DNA of 64,000 bases from the NCBI GenBank assembly GCA_019096155.1, contig JAHCVI010000004.1, positions 992,001 through 1,056,000 on the forward strand, given 5' to 3'. Of this stretch, positions 1 to 10,717 are shown piece by piece; position 1 is the first letter of the stretch; each line of letters begins with the position of its first letter. The stretch comes from Staphylotrichum longicolle (Eukaryota; Ascomycota; Sordariomycetes; Sordariales; Chaetomiaceae). The translations under genes and the position numbers were made by a program. Below the pieces are notes generated by a model that saw nothing but the letters and a program-made list of their open reading frames with translations, made no database searches and was not told the DNA's origin.

Positions 1-943
1 TCTTTGGCCTGGCAACACCTTGGTATGGTGTTTCGGTGACACGTCCGAGTGGGGGAATCAACTCAACGCCATCCGCGCCGACATTGAGGCAGCGTGGAAG
101 CTGTGGGTGCTTGCTGGTGTCGATGCGCAAACCATCATCTTCAAGGAGGGTGATGCCGCGGAATGCCATCCGGACAATACCAACGTGCTTGACGTTTGGA
201 AGGGCCCTCTGCTTTCCACAGTGGGCTACTATGACAAAGGCAATAAGATGAGTCTCAGCGACAGCGCCACCGCGGCGCTGGGTGACAGAGTTGCAAACTT
301 TGCGCACGAGATCGGACAGTAAGTCACTCGCCTGGATCCTGTTTTGTTGATTGCACCCGTTCCTAACAAATACAGCGCGTGGGGAATGCTTCATGAGCAT
401 CAGCGCAACAACATGTGGCAAGCCGGCACTTACGTGGGAGGCCGTGGTTACAGCAACACGTGGATTTTTCACTGTGAGAACGTCGATGGCTACGATGACT
501 ACACCTACGGTATTCCCGCCGATCAAATCTACGATATTTGCCACGACTACACAGCCGCCAAAGTCGGAATACCCATTGCCGGCGGTCACAACACCAACCT
601 CATGAACTTGGATCAATGGCTGCCAGGCAAGACCTTTTGGCAAGTGGCGGGCCCGCCTGGAGACTTGGGATACGACCCAAAGTCCATCATGTTGTACCCA
701 TCAACCTTGGGCGGTTACCCGGACCCTGAAAACGGTTGGAAGAAGAGAGTTGTCTATACCACTCACGACGGCAAGCTGCTGCCCGCCAACACAACGCCCA
801 GCCCTGGCGATGTCGAGGGGCTGAGCGACATGTATCCCAAAGCGGAGCCGGACGACAGACCGTGCTTGCTCGGAGATGACTGCAACTCGCAGCAGGCAAG
901 CTTCCGAGCCGCTCAGGGTTCATCGGGAACATGCTCTAGCTAG
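1..943 (+). CDS. Astacin-type (M12A) zinc metalloprotease, 5' partial
   Basis: Secreted-type metalloendopeptidase of the astacin family, inferred from its zinc site. The reading frame is already open at base 2, so the start and any signal or pro-peptide lie left of the window. Exon 1 ends at 318 and exon 2 runs 376-943. The 57-nt intron starts GTAAGT and cuts inside the third base of a His codon. Joining the exons gives HEIGHAWGMLHEHQR, the full HExxHxxGxxHE zinc and catalytic motif, with the Glu and three His present. A Met-turn, SIMLYPS, follows about 95 residues later, where astacins usually have SxMHY. The C-terminal tail carries four Cys and no extra domain before the TAG at 941-943. It converges on the chitinase gene. 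Family assignment is strong; substrate and secretion cannot be judged from the part seen. Confidence 0.85.
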
Positions 944-2118
944 TGTGTCGGTCGATGAAAGGGGAAACGGTTCACAGACAGGGCATGTGTTTTGGGTCTG
1001 TGAGGAGGGGTAGATGTTCCTGCGGTGGCAGAGAGTTAACATGAAGCTTCGTTGATCTCATTCCCACATTTGCGTCACGTAGCTCCCAGATGATGAGACC
1101 AGCTGGAACTTTCTTGCGGCTTCCCAAAAAGTTCTTTGTAGAGTTAAAGCAGTGCCACCAGCACAAGTTTAACCTGGCTTGTCCCGAGCCCGCCGCATCA
1201 CGCCGCCGAGTGTATCCTGTGCTTCTAGACAGTGAAACTGAAGTCAGGTTTTGTCTCGTCAACTCAAGCTCTTCATGTTGCCAACCAGTCTGCGAACGCA
1301 TTATCACCGGCCTCAGTGAGGTACCCTGATGGAGAGCAACCTAAATCGAGCTGGTAAAGTCGGATGTGAGTTGCAACGCCGAGTCGCCGACTGGAACTTG
1401 GCTCCACATGGGGTGAGCACACTCAGACACTTTGATACATGTGGATGGTCCCGCCGGACGGCCCGGATGATCGGGAATTACCGCACGGAGTGCCTCGATC
1501 TACCGTCGGTGCCTGGCGTTAGCGTGGGATTGCGGACGCAGCGAGGGCCGGCCCTCCAATTTGCTGCATGGTGCTGAGTCCGATCCATGAGGTGAAGTCG
1601 CATCGGAACCCCTGTCATTCTCATCTGGCTAATGCAAAGTCAGCACAAGCTTCGGCGACAAAGGACCCAGGTGCGCCGGAAACAACCCTCTGGACCGAAA
1701 TCCCGGGTGACAGCCGGCAAATTCTAGGGCCTAGTCAAGCCCTGAAAGAATTAGCGAAACGAGTTTGCGTGGCGATACCCTCTGGGTTATCTGACTGGTT
1801 CGCTTTGAGTTGGAAGCTAGGTAACGAAGGTAGACAAACAGATCGAAGGAATGGGAAACTCAATGGTCGCGTTCAGAAGGCCAGACATAGAGATAAGGAA
1901 CTGTTGGGTGGATTGGTTGATTGATTTGAGGTTTAGAGCACAGAGCAAAACGGAACAGAAGTTCAACAACGGCCGTACACAATTGTCCCAATTTCTGACA
2001 TTGTTTAGTTGCGGCGTTGTCCTTGCAGTCTCTGTCTTCAAGACTGCAGCCAGAGATTGTTGGGCTGCACTACTATTTCCTATTCACAGAACCTCGACCA
2101 AGGAACAATCTTACAAAC
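944..2118. other. Convergent spacer, no gene seen
   Basis: This 1.2-kb stretch lies between the 3' ends of the astacin-like and chitinase genes. Open frames of 60-144 codons exist on both strands but lack family motifs, plausible splice sites or fungal coding character. I see nothing supportable in it. Confidence 0.6.
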
Positions 2119-4027
2119 TTAAGATCTGGGCATATACCTCCCCGGTGGGCTCAAGCCCCTCCTTCGAGCTGCCACAGCTTGGGTCGTGGCTCCATCACCT
2201 AGATCTGATGTCAAACCAAAGTTCACGCCATCAACGTTGTAGACCTTGCTGCGCGGCTTTCCCATCGCATCAGCCAGAGCGTTGATCGAGGTGCCGTCCA
2301 GGTCATCCAGATCCACAGCCCAAATGAGCATCCTGGACAGTTGTCAGTATCCGTAAAATGACACCAAGGGGATGCGAATGAGGCCTACCCTCCAAGACAA
2401 AACTTGTTTCCAAAGTCTACCTTCATCTTTAGAGTCGCCTCGTCATCGTACGACACCCATTGGTTGCCGCCCCAAGTGATGATTTGAACCCCAGCCACCG
2501 GGTCGGTGACGACGTTGGCCTGTCCAGAGGCCACGATCTCGCGGATCTCCGCAGCCGAGAGAATCCCGCTGGTCTGGGTGCAGCGTCCGGGATTAGCTCC
2601 CCCGGAGAAGGGACAGCCCGCAGCGAGGCAGTTGGGGTTGCTCATTGTGAAGCCTGGACAAGAAATGTTAGCTGCTTCCGACCGAAGCAAGCGGTACGGA
2701 GGACTTACTACGACCGTAAAACCCGATGCCAAGGTTCACCTTGGAAGGGTTAATGTTGTTTCGCCACAAAAGATCCAGGCTCTGCTGGATTTCAGTCAAG
2801 TTGGTGTGAGCGAGCGCGACAGCGCCGATGTAAGGGTCAGTTCCGTCCCAAGTCCCGTGGAGATCGTATGTCATGATGTTCAAAAAGTCGACGATCGGGT
2901 CAATTGCGACAATGTCAAACCCGCGAAGATACCAGTACGAAGACGGCTATGGACGGTGAGCTGGTGATCAGGGAAGCTCCAAGTGTGGTGCGAAACGACT
3001 TACGAGCGTGATGGATAGCCCAAACTTGTAGCCGCTGCCGTTCATGGCCGCACGCAGGTTTCTCAAAAATGAAGGGAAATTTTCAAAGTCGTCCGGGGAA
3101 CCTCCTCTTTCCGTGGCAACTGGATATTCCCTGTCAAGACAGTTGTCAGCACATCGCGCGGGGTGTGAAAGGCTTGAACGGCCCGAGGTCATACCAGTCA
3201 AGATCCACGCCGTCAAAATCGTTGTTGACCATGAACGAGATTAGAGAAGCAAAGAACGCTTGCTGGGCACTTGTATCTCTCGCAAGGGTCGAAAATGTGT
3301 TGGCTGTCGGGCCCGGGTCGTTGAAGCTCCAGCCCCCTACCGAAACCCAGACTTCCAAACCCGGATTCTTGAGCTTCAGGGATGACACTTGCTTGTACAG
3401 AGTTCCAGTAAAGGAATCCATATCCACGATCCGATACGTCGTGGGATCAACTGAGACAAAGGCGTAGTTGAGATGCGTGTAGACACCCAAGGGTATCTGA
3501 TCCGGGGACATGGCTGAGGATGTGAGCAGCAACACTCGCAGTCTGTTTCCAAGGGCTACACTCACTCCCGCAAGACTTCTCCATACTCCAACCCTCATAA
3601 TACCCAATCACCCGCCCGGAAATGCTGTTGCCGGTGCAATGGGGCTCTGGAACCGTCTTGCCGCCGCAGAATTCGGCAGTCGTACCGCAGAACCCAAACG
3701 CGCTGCAGCAGACATTGAGAGGGCATTCTGTTGAGGCTGAGTACGCCGGGCCCCAACCGCCTGGATCACACTCGGCCTTGTAGTCACAGTTTGTTGTGCA
3801 GTTGCCCGCACCGCAAAAAGTTGGACCTGTTCCGCAGATAGACCTGCTTTGAATTAATGCAAAGTCCTGCCCACAGAGGACATCTGTGTCTTGACTTACG
3901 GGTTGGTCGCCAAACCACCGTTTCCACAACAGCCAATCTTGCAAGGATTGCTGGCGGAACAAGGGATGGTTTGAGCAAAAACACCACTTGCCGCAATGGC
4001 AGTGAACAGAACAGAGAGAAACTTCAT
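2119..4027 (-). CDS. GH18 chitinase with N-terminal chitin-binding Cys modules
   Basis: Secreted endochitinase of the fungal subgroup-C type, hydrolysing beta-1,4-GlcNAc chains. Seven exons on the minus strand: 4027-3900, 3843-3566, 3513-3195, 3130-3004, 2946-2709, 2653-2389 and 2332-2119 (522 aa, frame kept at every junction). A signal peptide (MKFLSVLFTAIAASGVFA) is followed by a Cys-rich region, including a CBM18 module with NVCCSAFGFCGTTAEFCGG. The GH18 barrel starts at GYYEGW. The intron at 3194-3131 splits the Trp codon of the catalytic motif; splicing restores DGVDLDWEYP, the DxxDxDxE site with the acid Glu. MTYDLHGTWD and an LGGMLIWAVDLDD strand follow. The protein stops about 60 residues after that strand, shorter than the large multidomain members, so a further 3' intron may be missed. 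It is divergent from the SGNH hydrolase gene. Confidence 0.9.
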
Positions 4028-4977
4028 CGTTTTCTTTGACCTAACACTTGGACCAGACGATGGACAGCAATCAAGTGACGGCGAGTCTCTCTTGACCCTG
4101 ACAAAACCAGATCAAGCGCAGCGGAGGGACCTTGGTAATAGAAGACAAACACCTGATCCCTTGTTCGTCAAGAACAAGGGCACCATTGTTTCTTGCTATC
4201 CGTTCGGATTTGTGAACATCTCCCCTTCTGTTACGGACACCCCTCTGTACATTACGCGGTGGTGGAGTTGGAGGTGAGCGATGTTAGCCTGTGAGTCAGC
4301 ACCTCGACACCCTGGTTGCATTGCTGTCCCATGAACCTGGTCACAAGGCGGGAAGTGCGGGAGCCCCCGAGCATGTCCACCTTGCCGATGTAACCCTATT
4401 TCTGACAGGGCTGTCATGCGCCATTCGTGATCCTAACCCCGAGATGCCAAGAAAGAGATAGATGCGCTACGATGCTTGTCGCCATCGTCATCGGCAGGAT
4501 TGACGATATTTCCGGCGGGAACCATCCGGGCGGTTATCCCCCCACTTCTCCTACATTTTGGTGTGCTGTGCCCAAAGGGGCGATGATCCGGAGCTCCTCG
4601 CTAATGGCTCTCATGCCCCTTTCAATCTCATGATTAGTAACTACAGTTGGTATCCATCCCAGGCAGACAATATTGCTACCTGGACTTCGGGTGCTGAGGA
4701 TGCCTTGTGGATCCCGCCCCTGAATAACAACATGGGTTTAGGAATCGTCGAAGTTTCTAACGGGATTTGTAGCATCGAAATCATTATATCGAGGCACAGG
4801 GACTCAGCCATCGATTATCTTATGGCTGCTCTTCATGTCCAGTCACCCGTGTCGACCTCAATTTAGGGGAGAGCTTAGCTGTGCTGAAGGGTCAACAGCC
4901 AGCCCACGGGGTCCTTCTCTTCTACTGTTCCTTTCCACTCATCTCAGCTTCAGGTTGTCACGCAACGACGGGACGCC
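4028..4977. promoter_or_regulatory. Divergent intergenic region, chitinase / SGNH hydrolase
   Basis: This 950-bp stretch separates the start codons of two oppositely transcribed secreted-enzyme genes and therefore holds both promoters. I could not identify a specific operator. Short open frames at 4427-4866 have no recognisable content. Confidence 0.4.
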
Positions 4978-6976
4978 ATGATGAAGGCGTGGTTCATACT
5001 CCTAAGTTCGCTGTTCTCTTTATCCCAGCTGGTGTCTGCAGATGCCGCCGGCTACGATGACTGGTCGTGGGTAAACAGCGTCGCCGCAGTGGGCGATTCC
5101 TTCACTGCCGGTATTGGCGCTGGACGGCTCTGGGACTCCGACTCCAAAGACTGTTCGCGGTACGATCAGTCGTATCCAGCTGTTATACGACGGTGGCTCG
5201 GGGGCAACCGCAAGTTCCAATTCCCGGCATGTTCTGGGGACACGTCCATCAGCATCATGAACCAGATCGACAGTCTTGAAGCCGGCGTTGACCTGGCATT
5301 CATGACCGCTGGAGGAAACGATCTGTGTCTGGTACGTGTCACTTTTACTTCTCCCAAGGTTTATCATTTTGTGTCCTTCTTGTTCCTCTGTAAATGAAAG
5401 TTCTGACCTCTGATTGACAAATAAAAAGTCAAACATCATTGCACAGTGCGTGCTGAGCAGGTTCGCGTCTGAGAGTGACTGCCAGGCCACCATCAACCAG
5501 GCAAGCACTGGGATCACAAATTACTTGCGCACCAACGTTCTTGCGTTGCTCCAGGAACTCGACCACAAGATGAACAAGAACGGAGTCATTGTCGTCGTTC
5601 TGTACGGCGAGTTCTTCAACCCCGGCACCAGCGCCTGCGAGACGGAAAACTGGGGTTGGCCGCTGGGCGGGCAGAAACTCACGACGGACCATCGTGAAAC
5701 CTTCAACCAGCTTGTCCGCAGCACCAACGCCGAGATCAAGAAGGCCGCCCAGTCCGAAGGCTGGATCAATTCTAAAGTGGTTGTTGCCGACTGGAGCGAC
5801 TGGGTGTACATGACGCAGGGACGGTTCTGCGAGCCAGGCGCCAGCCCCAAGCCCGAGGACCCAAGCAACAAGAACCTCGCCTTCTTCAAGCTTGACACCT
5901 CCCCTGTTCACCTGGAGGATTACCCAGCTGGCCCCCTCAAAATTCGCAGCAACATGTCTCTCGAAATGGCAACCCCGGACGAGATCGAGGCAGAGATGCA
6001 GTTCATCGAGGCTCGTCGAGCGGCAGACATCGCCCCATACAAGATGATGTACCACAAACGTGGCCTCACAGCACCCAGCTGCCCGTCTGGTGTCTTGAAG
6101 AACGTTGTCAGTTATTTTCTCCCGGACAGCATTGGCAAGATCTTCCATCCAAACAAAAACGGCCACGAGATCATTGCCTCGTTTGTGGTTGATGCCGCGC
6201 GGCAAGCTCGCGCTGACATACTGGGCATTCCTGGGCCTGGCTGTGTGACAGACCGCCTTACATGCTTCGCGGACCACGACACCGGGCACTACATCAGCGC
6301 GTACGCCGCGTACTCTTCAACGGCGGACTTTTGCAACTCGGTCAACGTGCCCGCCAACACGGCCAACTGGGCCTTCACCAAGCGGTACTACGAAAGCACT
6401 CTGGATGAAGTTGACTTCAGCATCCAGCTCTCGAACGGCGCCAGCTCGTTCGACAAGGACCAGTGCAACAAGGCGGTCAACGCCATCCTCGACGGGTGTG
6501 ACAAGAACCCCAACAATCCCATGAATTGGAAACAGGGCGGCTCCTGGCAGATTGGCAGCTACAAGTACACCATCCAGCCGCGCCGCGAGAACCGCATCTG
6601 GCCATACCTCACCGCCCCCAAGCGTAAGCCTTTCCTCCTTTTCCCCTGCGTGCTCACACAGCAGATCGGCTAACACAAAGAAGAATCTTGCGAGTCATGG
6701 TACAAGCTTGTTCTAGACGCCTACACCATCTACGGCGCAGGGTGGGCGACCTGGGACTTTGGCCAGCAGAGCCTGCGGCCAAACTCTACGGGGTGTTTTG
6801 GCCTGGGCATCACAAACTGGCACTTTGATTACTTTGACCAGCCCGACAGCAATGGGTACGAGTGGCGGGCCATCTTCAACTCTCCCATCTGGACAAGGGC
6901 GCGATGCTACAATAACAACAAGGTGCAGAATGCTGCTGGTGGGGGTTCTGATGGCGGCTGCCGTGGGAATGGGTGA
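4978..6976 (+). CDS. Secreted SGNH/GDSL-type hydrolase
   Basis: Probable secreted esterase or carbohydrate esterase of the SGNH fold. Exons are 4978-5331, 5429-6623 and 6681-6976 (614 aa); introns begin GTACGT and GTAAGC, and the second has a CTAAC branch site just before its acceptor. A signal peptide of about 21 residues is present. Block I is VGDSFTAGIGAG, with nucleophile Ser41. Block III is GGNDLC at about residues 112-117, and the block V His sits in FHPNKNGHE at about 358-364, so the catalytic elements are all visible. After the hydrolase domain the protein runs on for about 230 residues of Cys-containing, Trp/Tyr-rich sequence without a named domain, ending in a Gly-rich tail. Its 3' end lies 72 bp from the convergent epimerase-like gene. 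The natural substrate cannot be inferred. Confidence 0.82.
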
Positions 6977-7048
6977 GAACGGAACGGATGGCTGAGGAAA
7001 GATGGGTCAAGGTACCCGCTGCGGCCTTTTTCCCGAAGGCGTGTCTAC

Positions 7049-8142
7049 CTACTTTCTAGATTTAAGAATAGTCTTGATATCATCCCGAAATGCGCCTTTC
7101 CATGCCTCTTCCTCCCTTGTAGGTGTCCAACCCAGCTTCCGGGCGACATTAGAAATAGTGCGCGCGTTGGTGGTGAACCCCTCTGCAGCCAAGGTCAACC
7201 CTCCTTGGTCGTCTCATCGTTGATGAAACCCAGGTGCGGCATCAGGATCGTTCCCGCTTCCTCCAAACTGAGCGGGGCGACAGTCTTCTGCGTAATCACA
7301 CCCTCATCGTAGAGAGCATCAGCCACGAGCTGTGAATATTCCAGCCACGAATGCCGCCCATTTCCGCTGAATATGATTCCTTTCTTGCCTGTCGGCAAAT
7401 CCCTCCCTTCCTTCTCCAATATCTCCAGCACGACAAGACGATACAACTCGGCCAGATCCTGGACGTGCACATGGTCCCACACCCCTGCCCCGTCACCCAC
7501 GACCACTGCATGGCCGATCTGCATCATAGCCTTCATGTACATGGTGTGGATACTGACCTTGTTGAATAAGCCGGTTCCATTCCCGTAGATGATGGGGCTC
7601 ATGATCACGATCGTCTTGACGCCCAATTGCAGACCTGTGTCGATGACGCCCAGTTCCGTGGTCCGCTGGGCGTACGGCTCCAATGCCTCCTGCTCCTTCT
7701 CGTAGGCGTACACGTCGTCGGCGCTGTCGTCGAACTCGCGAACAGGACCAGGCTTGGTTATCGGCTTATCCCCGACGTTGGACGTCCCGGAGGTGTGGAT
7801 CATCCAGACGTCGCGGCCGGTGGATGCTTTCCGCTGTGCCAGGCCGCGGAGCAGGGCCTTTGTGGACGGGGAGTGATAGCCTAGCGTGGTGTTGATGACG
7901 ATGTCATGTTGTGCGGCGACCGCGGTAGTGGCCTCCAGGTCATCGAGACCTTGGTAGAGCACGAGGTTTACGCGGTCGCCGTAGGTGGAAGAGAGGAGGG
8001 ACGCGCGGTCAGGGCCACGCATCAAGCAAGTGATGGGACCCAAGGGGTGAGACGACGCAGATGAGTCGAGAAGTGACGTCAGGACACTTCCGCCAATGAA
8101 GCCGGTGGCGCCGGTGAGGAGGATCTTGGTGTCGGATGTCAT
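7049..8142 (-). CDS. NAD-dependent epimerase/dehydratase-like (extended SDR) protein, frame break near C terminus
   Basis: Rossmann-fold oxidoreductase or epimerase-like protein. ILLTGATGFIGGSV near the N terminus is the GxxGxxG dinucleotide-binding loop. The ATG at 8142 is preferred because the Rossmann strand follows four residues later; the frame stays open up to 8241 but that extension has no fold features. The first frame stops at 7195 after INDETTKEG. Directly after it, in the next frame, the family-like C terminus continues as LTLAAEGFTTNAR, then KLGWTPTREEEAWKG, to a TAG at 7049-7051. Either one base is missing around 7196-7201, or a 47-nt intron with a weak GTTTCA donor and a GCAG acceptor is removed. 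I favour the missing base because the peptide reads smoothly across the break. The substrate is unknown. Confidence 0.75.
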
Positions 8143-9553
8143 TTTGTTGGGAGCCGAGGTGGGAGGCAAGAAAGCTTCATCGAAAGTGGGGTGGGACAAG
8201 TGATTCGCTGTGAAAACAGGTGGTGCGTGCGAACAAAACAAGGGCCTCTGACGTACTGGGTGAGGCTCATCACTTGTTGGAGAAGAGGATTGGCACTAGA
8301 CTCAGCGACTACACTGTATTATAAGCATCATGTCTGCTAGAAAGTCTCCGATCTGCCTCCGTTGCAAGCATTAGTGCCGGGTCCTTATTTCTGTCCGCTT
8401 CCCGTATTCGTTCCGACGTCTGTTGTTGATTTATAAGCAAGATATATCCGTGGGTCTGCCTGTTTTGTTGATCGACAACACGAAGGCGACCCTGGAAATG
8501 ACGGCCAACAAAGTAAACTCCATTATCCTGTAGCGTGCACAGCAAAGATGTAGTCTTATAGCTCAGTTTGTGAAGATCTGGATTGCCTGCGCAAAGGCTT
8601 GTAGGCAAAAGAATCCGCGGAGCAGAGAGTGACTCTCCACACATCGAGGTCAAGATTGGACGGCTTGTGTGATGGCGAACTATGGTTTTTACTCTCCACA
8701 GCAATGTCAAACAGACCATCACCAAGAGATACATCACTAAGATAAGGTACCTAGCTTTGCCTGCTTCCTTGTTTTCAACAACCGAATCCCCAAGCAACGG
8801 AATCTTTGCAACAATAGCTATTCAAAGACAACAGTCACAACACCAGTCTCCACACGCTGTGCAGTATCATCACAGCTAACAGGTCGTCGTTTATTGTAAA
8901 AAAAAAAAAAAAAGAAAAAAAACACACCTTTAAAAAAACTTGAAGCTCCAGGCAATGTCCAAACGCCTTCAGGAGGTAGTCCGGAGCAGCTAAGTAAGAC
9001 GTCCCAGATCATCCCAGCCATCTCGCAAGATGGCCTGCACTCATTGACCAACTTCGCACCATCCATTTCTCTTGTGAGACCCATGTCTTCGGAACGGCCC
9101 GTCCGGGTGGAAAGTTCGATTGATGTTAAACGCCCGTCACACTCCCTCTCCACAAGGAGGACGTGAACAGATTGGACCGCTCGGGTGAGGCTTCCATAGT
9201 CCAGACCGAGACCCTCCATCGAATGCCCCACATTATGGGGCTATTGGAGGTCTCAGCTCACAGTTCAACCACTAGTGCCAGTTGGGAGGGTCCAGAACAG
9301 CAGATTTTCTCGACTTCATTGGTGAGCTAAGACCCGGGTATCCTCTTTGCAAGCTTGGTTCAAAGCCAAGCCATCAATAGATGGGAATCTTCAAATTGAT
9401 ATGACGAGCAGGAGGTGGGACAGAGGGCGCTGGTTCAAGTTGAAATACGTGTGCTTGACCCAGCAGCCCCAAAACTTTCAGTGCAGGTTTTCTTTCCTGA
9501 ACCACAACACTCATAGCCGTTCGCGAGAAATCGTGGACTCGCCCCCTTGCATC
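8143..9553. other. Divergent spacer with an A-rich tract
   Basis: This spacer holds the promoters of the epimerase-like gene and the Ser/Thr-rich secreted protein gene. A 162-codon minus-strand frame at 8309-8797 has one hydrophobic stretch but no motif, and I do not accept it. A run of 16 A, one G and 8 A lies at 8898-8922. The open frame upstream of 9554 (from 9347) adds 69 residues in front of a clean signal peptide and is probably 5' UTR. Confidence 0.5.
8898..8922. repeat. Poly(A) tract A16-G-A8
   Basis: The bases read A16, G, A8. This could be a simple microsatellite or the 3' tail of an old retroposon inserted in plus orientation. I could not find a target-site duplication by eye. Confidence 0.8.
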
Positions 9554-10717
9554 ATGGTATCTGCTGGTTTCGTTGGCCTCGTGGCCGTCCCGCTTTTCTT
9601 CGCAAGCGTTGCCGCGCGCCCCCGTTGCCATCCTCTTCCGGTATTCTCGACCCTCTCCTCGAGCGAGTCGCTGTCCTCCACCGTACCACCGACGTCTTCG
9701 GTCGAGTCATCTTCGGAATCCAGCACTACCGTCTCTGATACCACCACCTCTTCCGTCTTCTTTGAACTGAGCTCTACGACCGAATCAGTTTCCTCAACAA
9801 CGATCACCACGTCGTCGATTCTTAGCTCAGACTCGATTGGCCTTACGACCTCCTCCTTGGTCACCCGGACCTCGAGTTCCGAGTTCTTGCCTTCCTCCAC
9901 GGTCTTCTTGTCTTCCTCCACGGCCGAGGTTAGCTCAACCACAACGGCTCCTTCTTGCGACCCCACGCCGACCTATTTCCCCGAGACCTGCTGGGCAAGC
10001 ATTCCGAATGCATGCGCGGCCCTGAACCGCACGCCCACCCTCGCGTCTGCAGCCGCCATCGTAAGCGCGTCCGCCTGTCGGCGGGCCTTCAGCATCGGTG
10101 GAGCGGTGGCTACCCCCGTCGCTGATTGCTTCTCGGGTATTGGATCGCCACGGTTCAATACCGCGAGCGCTTACAGCTGCGTCTCGGCCGCACCGCTCTA
10201 CTGCCAGTCGACAACGGCATGTGGCTCGGGCCCTTCCACAACGCCGACTCCTATGCCCAATGATGGCGGCTTTGAGAGCGGCGGGATGTCTTCCTGGGTC
10301 CCAACCCAGTTTGACACCGGGCCGGCGGGCAACGCCGACATTTCTGTGACAAACGAGAAGGCGCACAGCGGAGACTACAGCCTCAGACTCGACTTCAACA
10401 ACCTGGCCGGCGCCTACGCCCGCTGGGTGCAAGATGTGAAGCTCGTGCCCGGTGCGAGCTATCAGGTTTCATTCTGGTGGTACTCGGCCAACAACGTGGG
10501 CACCACCGCCTTGATAGTCGGCATTGATGTAGGCGGCGGGAGCACTTACGTGCTGCGGAACACCAACGTGGCCGGAGTTTCAAAGGAATGGGTACATCAA
10601 ACCGTCAACTTTGTCGCTCCTGTATCAGTCGGACAGGTCTTTATTACCCTCAGCGGCAGTAAAGGGCCTGGAAGCAACACGATTTACGTGGATGATGTCG
10701 ATTTGAAGTTGCTATAG
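9554..10717 (+). CDS. Ser/Thr-rich secreted protein with C-terminal CBM4/9-like domain
   Basis: Predicted extracellular or wall-associated protein of 387 aa in one exon. The ATG at 9554 was chosen because it opens a signal peptide (MVSAGFVGLVAVPLFFASVAA). Residues of about 30-135 are a low-complexity Ser/Thr/Val stretch, probably heavily O-glycosylated. A Cys-rich segment follows (CDPTPTYFPETCW to about QSTTACGSG). The last about 150 residues start NDGGFESGGMSSW and end TIYVDDVDLKLL, the typical frame of a CBM4/9-like galactose-binding beta-sandwich (NGGFE...W to IYVDDV). No catalytic domain is present, so a role in sugar binding or wall adhesion is inferred only from the fold. The gene is transcribed away from the epimerase-like gene and in tandem with the kinase gene. 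Confidence 0.8.
   Translation: MVSAGFVGLVAVPLFFASVAARPRCHPLPVFSTLSSSESLSSTVPPTSSVESSSESSTTVSDTTTSSVFFELSSTTESVSSTTITTSSILSSDSIGLTTSSLVTRTSSSEFLPSSTVFLSSSTAEVSSTTTAPSCDPTPTYFPETCWASIPNACAALNRTPTLASAAAIVSASACRRAFSIGGAVATPVADCFSGIGSPRFNTASAYSCVSAAPLYCQSTTACGSGPSTTPTPMPNDGGFESGGMSSWVPTQFDTGPAGNADISVTNEKAHSGDYSLRLDFNNLAGAYARWVQDVKLVPGASYQVSFWWYSANNVGTTALIVGIDVGGGSTYVLRNTNVAGVSKEWVHQTVNFVAPVSVGQVFITLSGSKGPGSNTIYVDDVDLKLL

Noticed and set aside
5429..6289. 286-codon frame antisense to the SGNH hydrolase
   Set aside because: It is a compositional shadow of a well-supported exon on the plus strand.
8309..8797. 162-codon minus-strand frame with a hydrophobic stretch
   Set aside because: No motif, no coding-like composition and no splice context. 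It lies in the spacer upstream of the epimerase-like gene.
9347..9553. 69-residue N-terminal extension of the CBM4/9-like protein
   Set aside because: It would place a clear signal peptide internally; the ATG at 9554 fits better.
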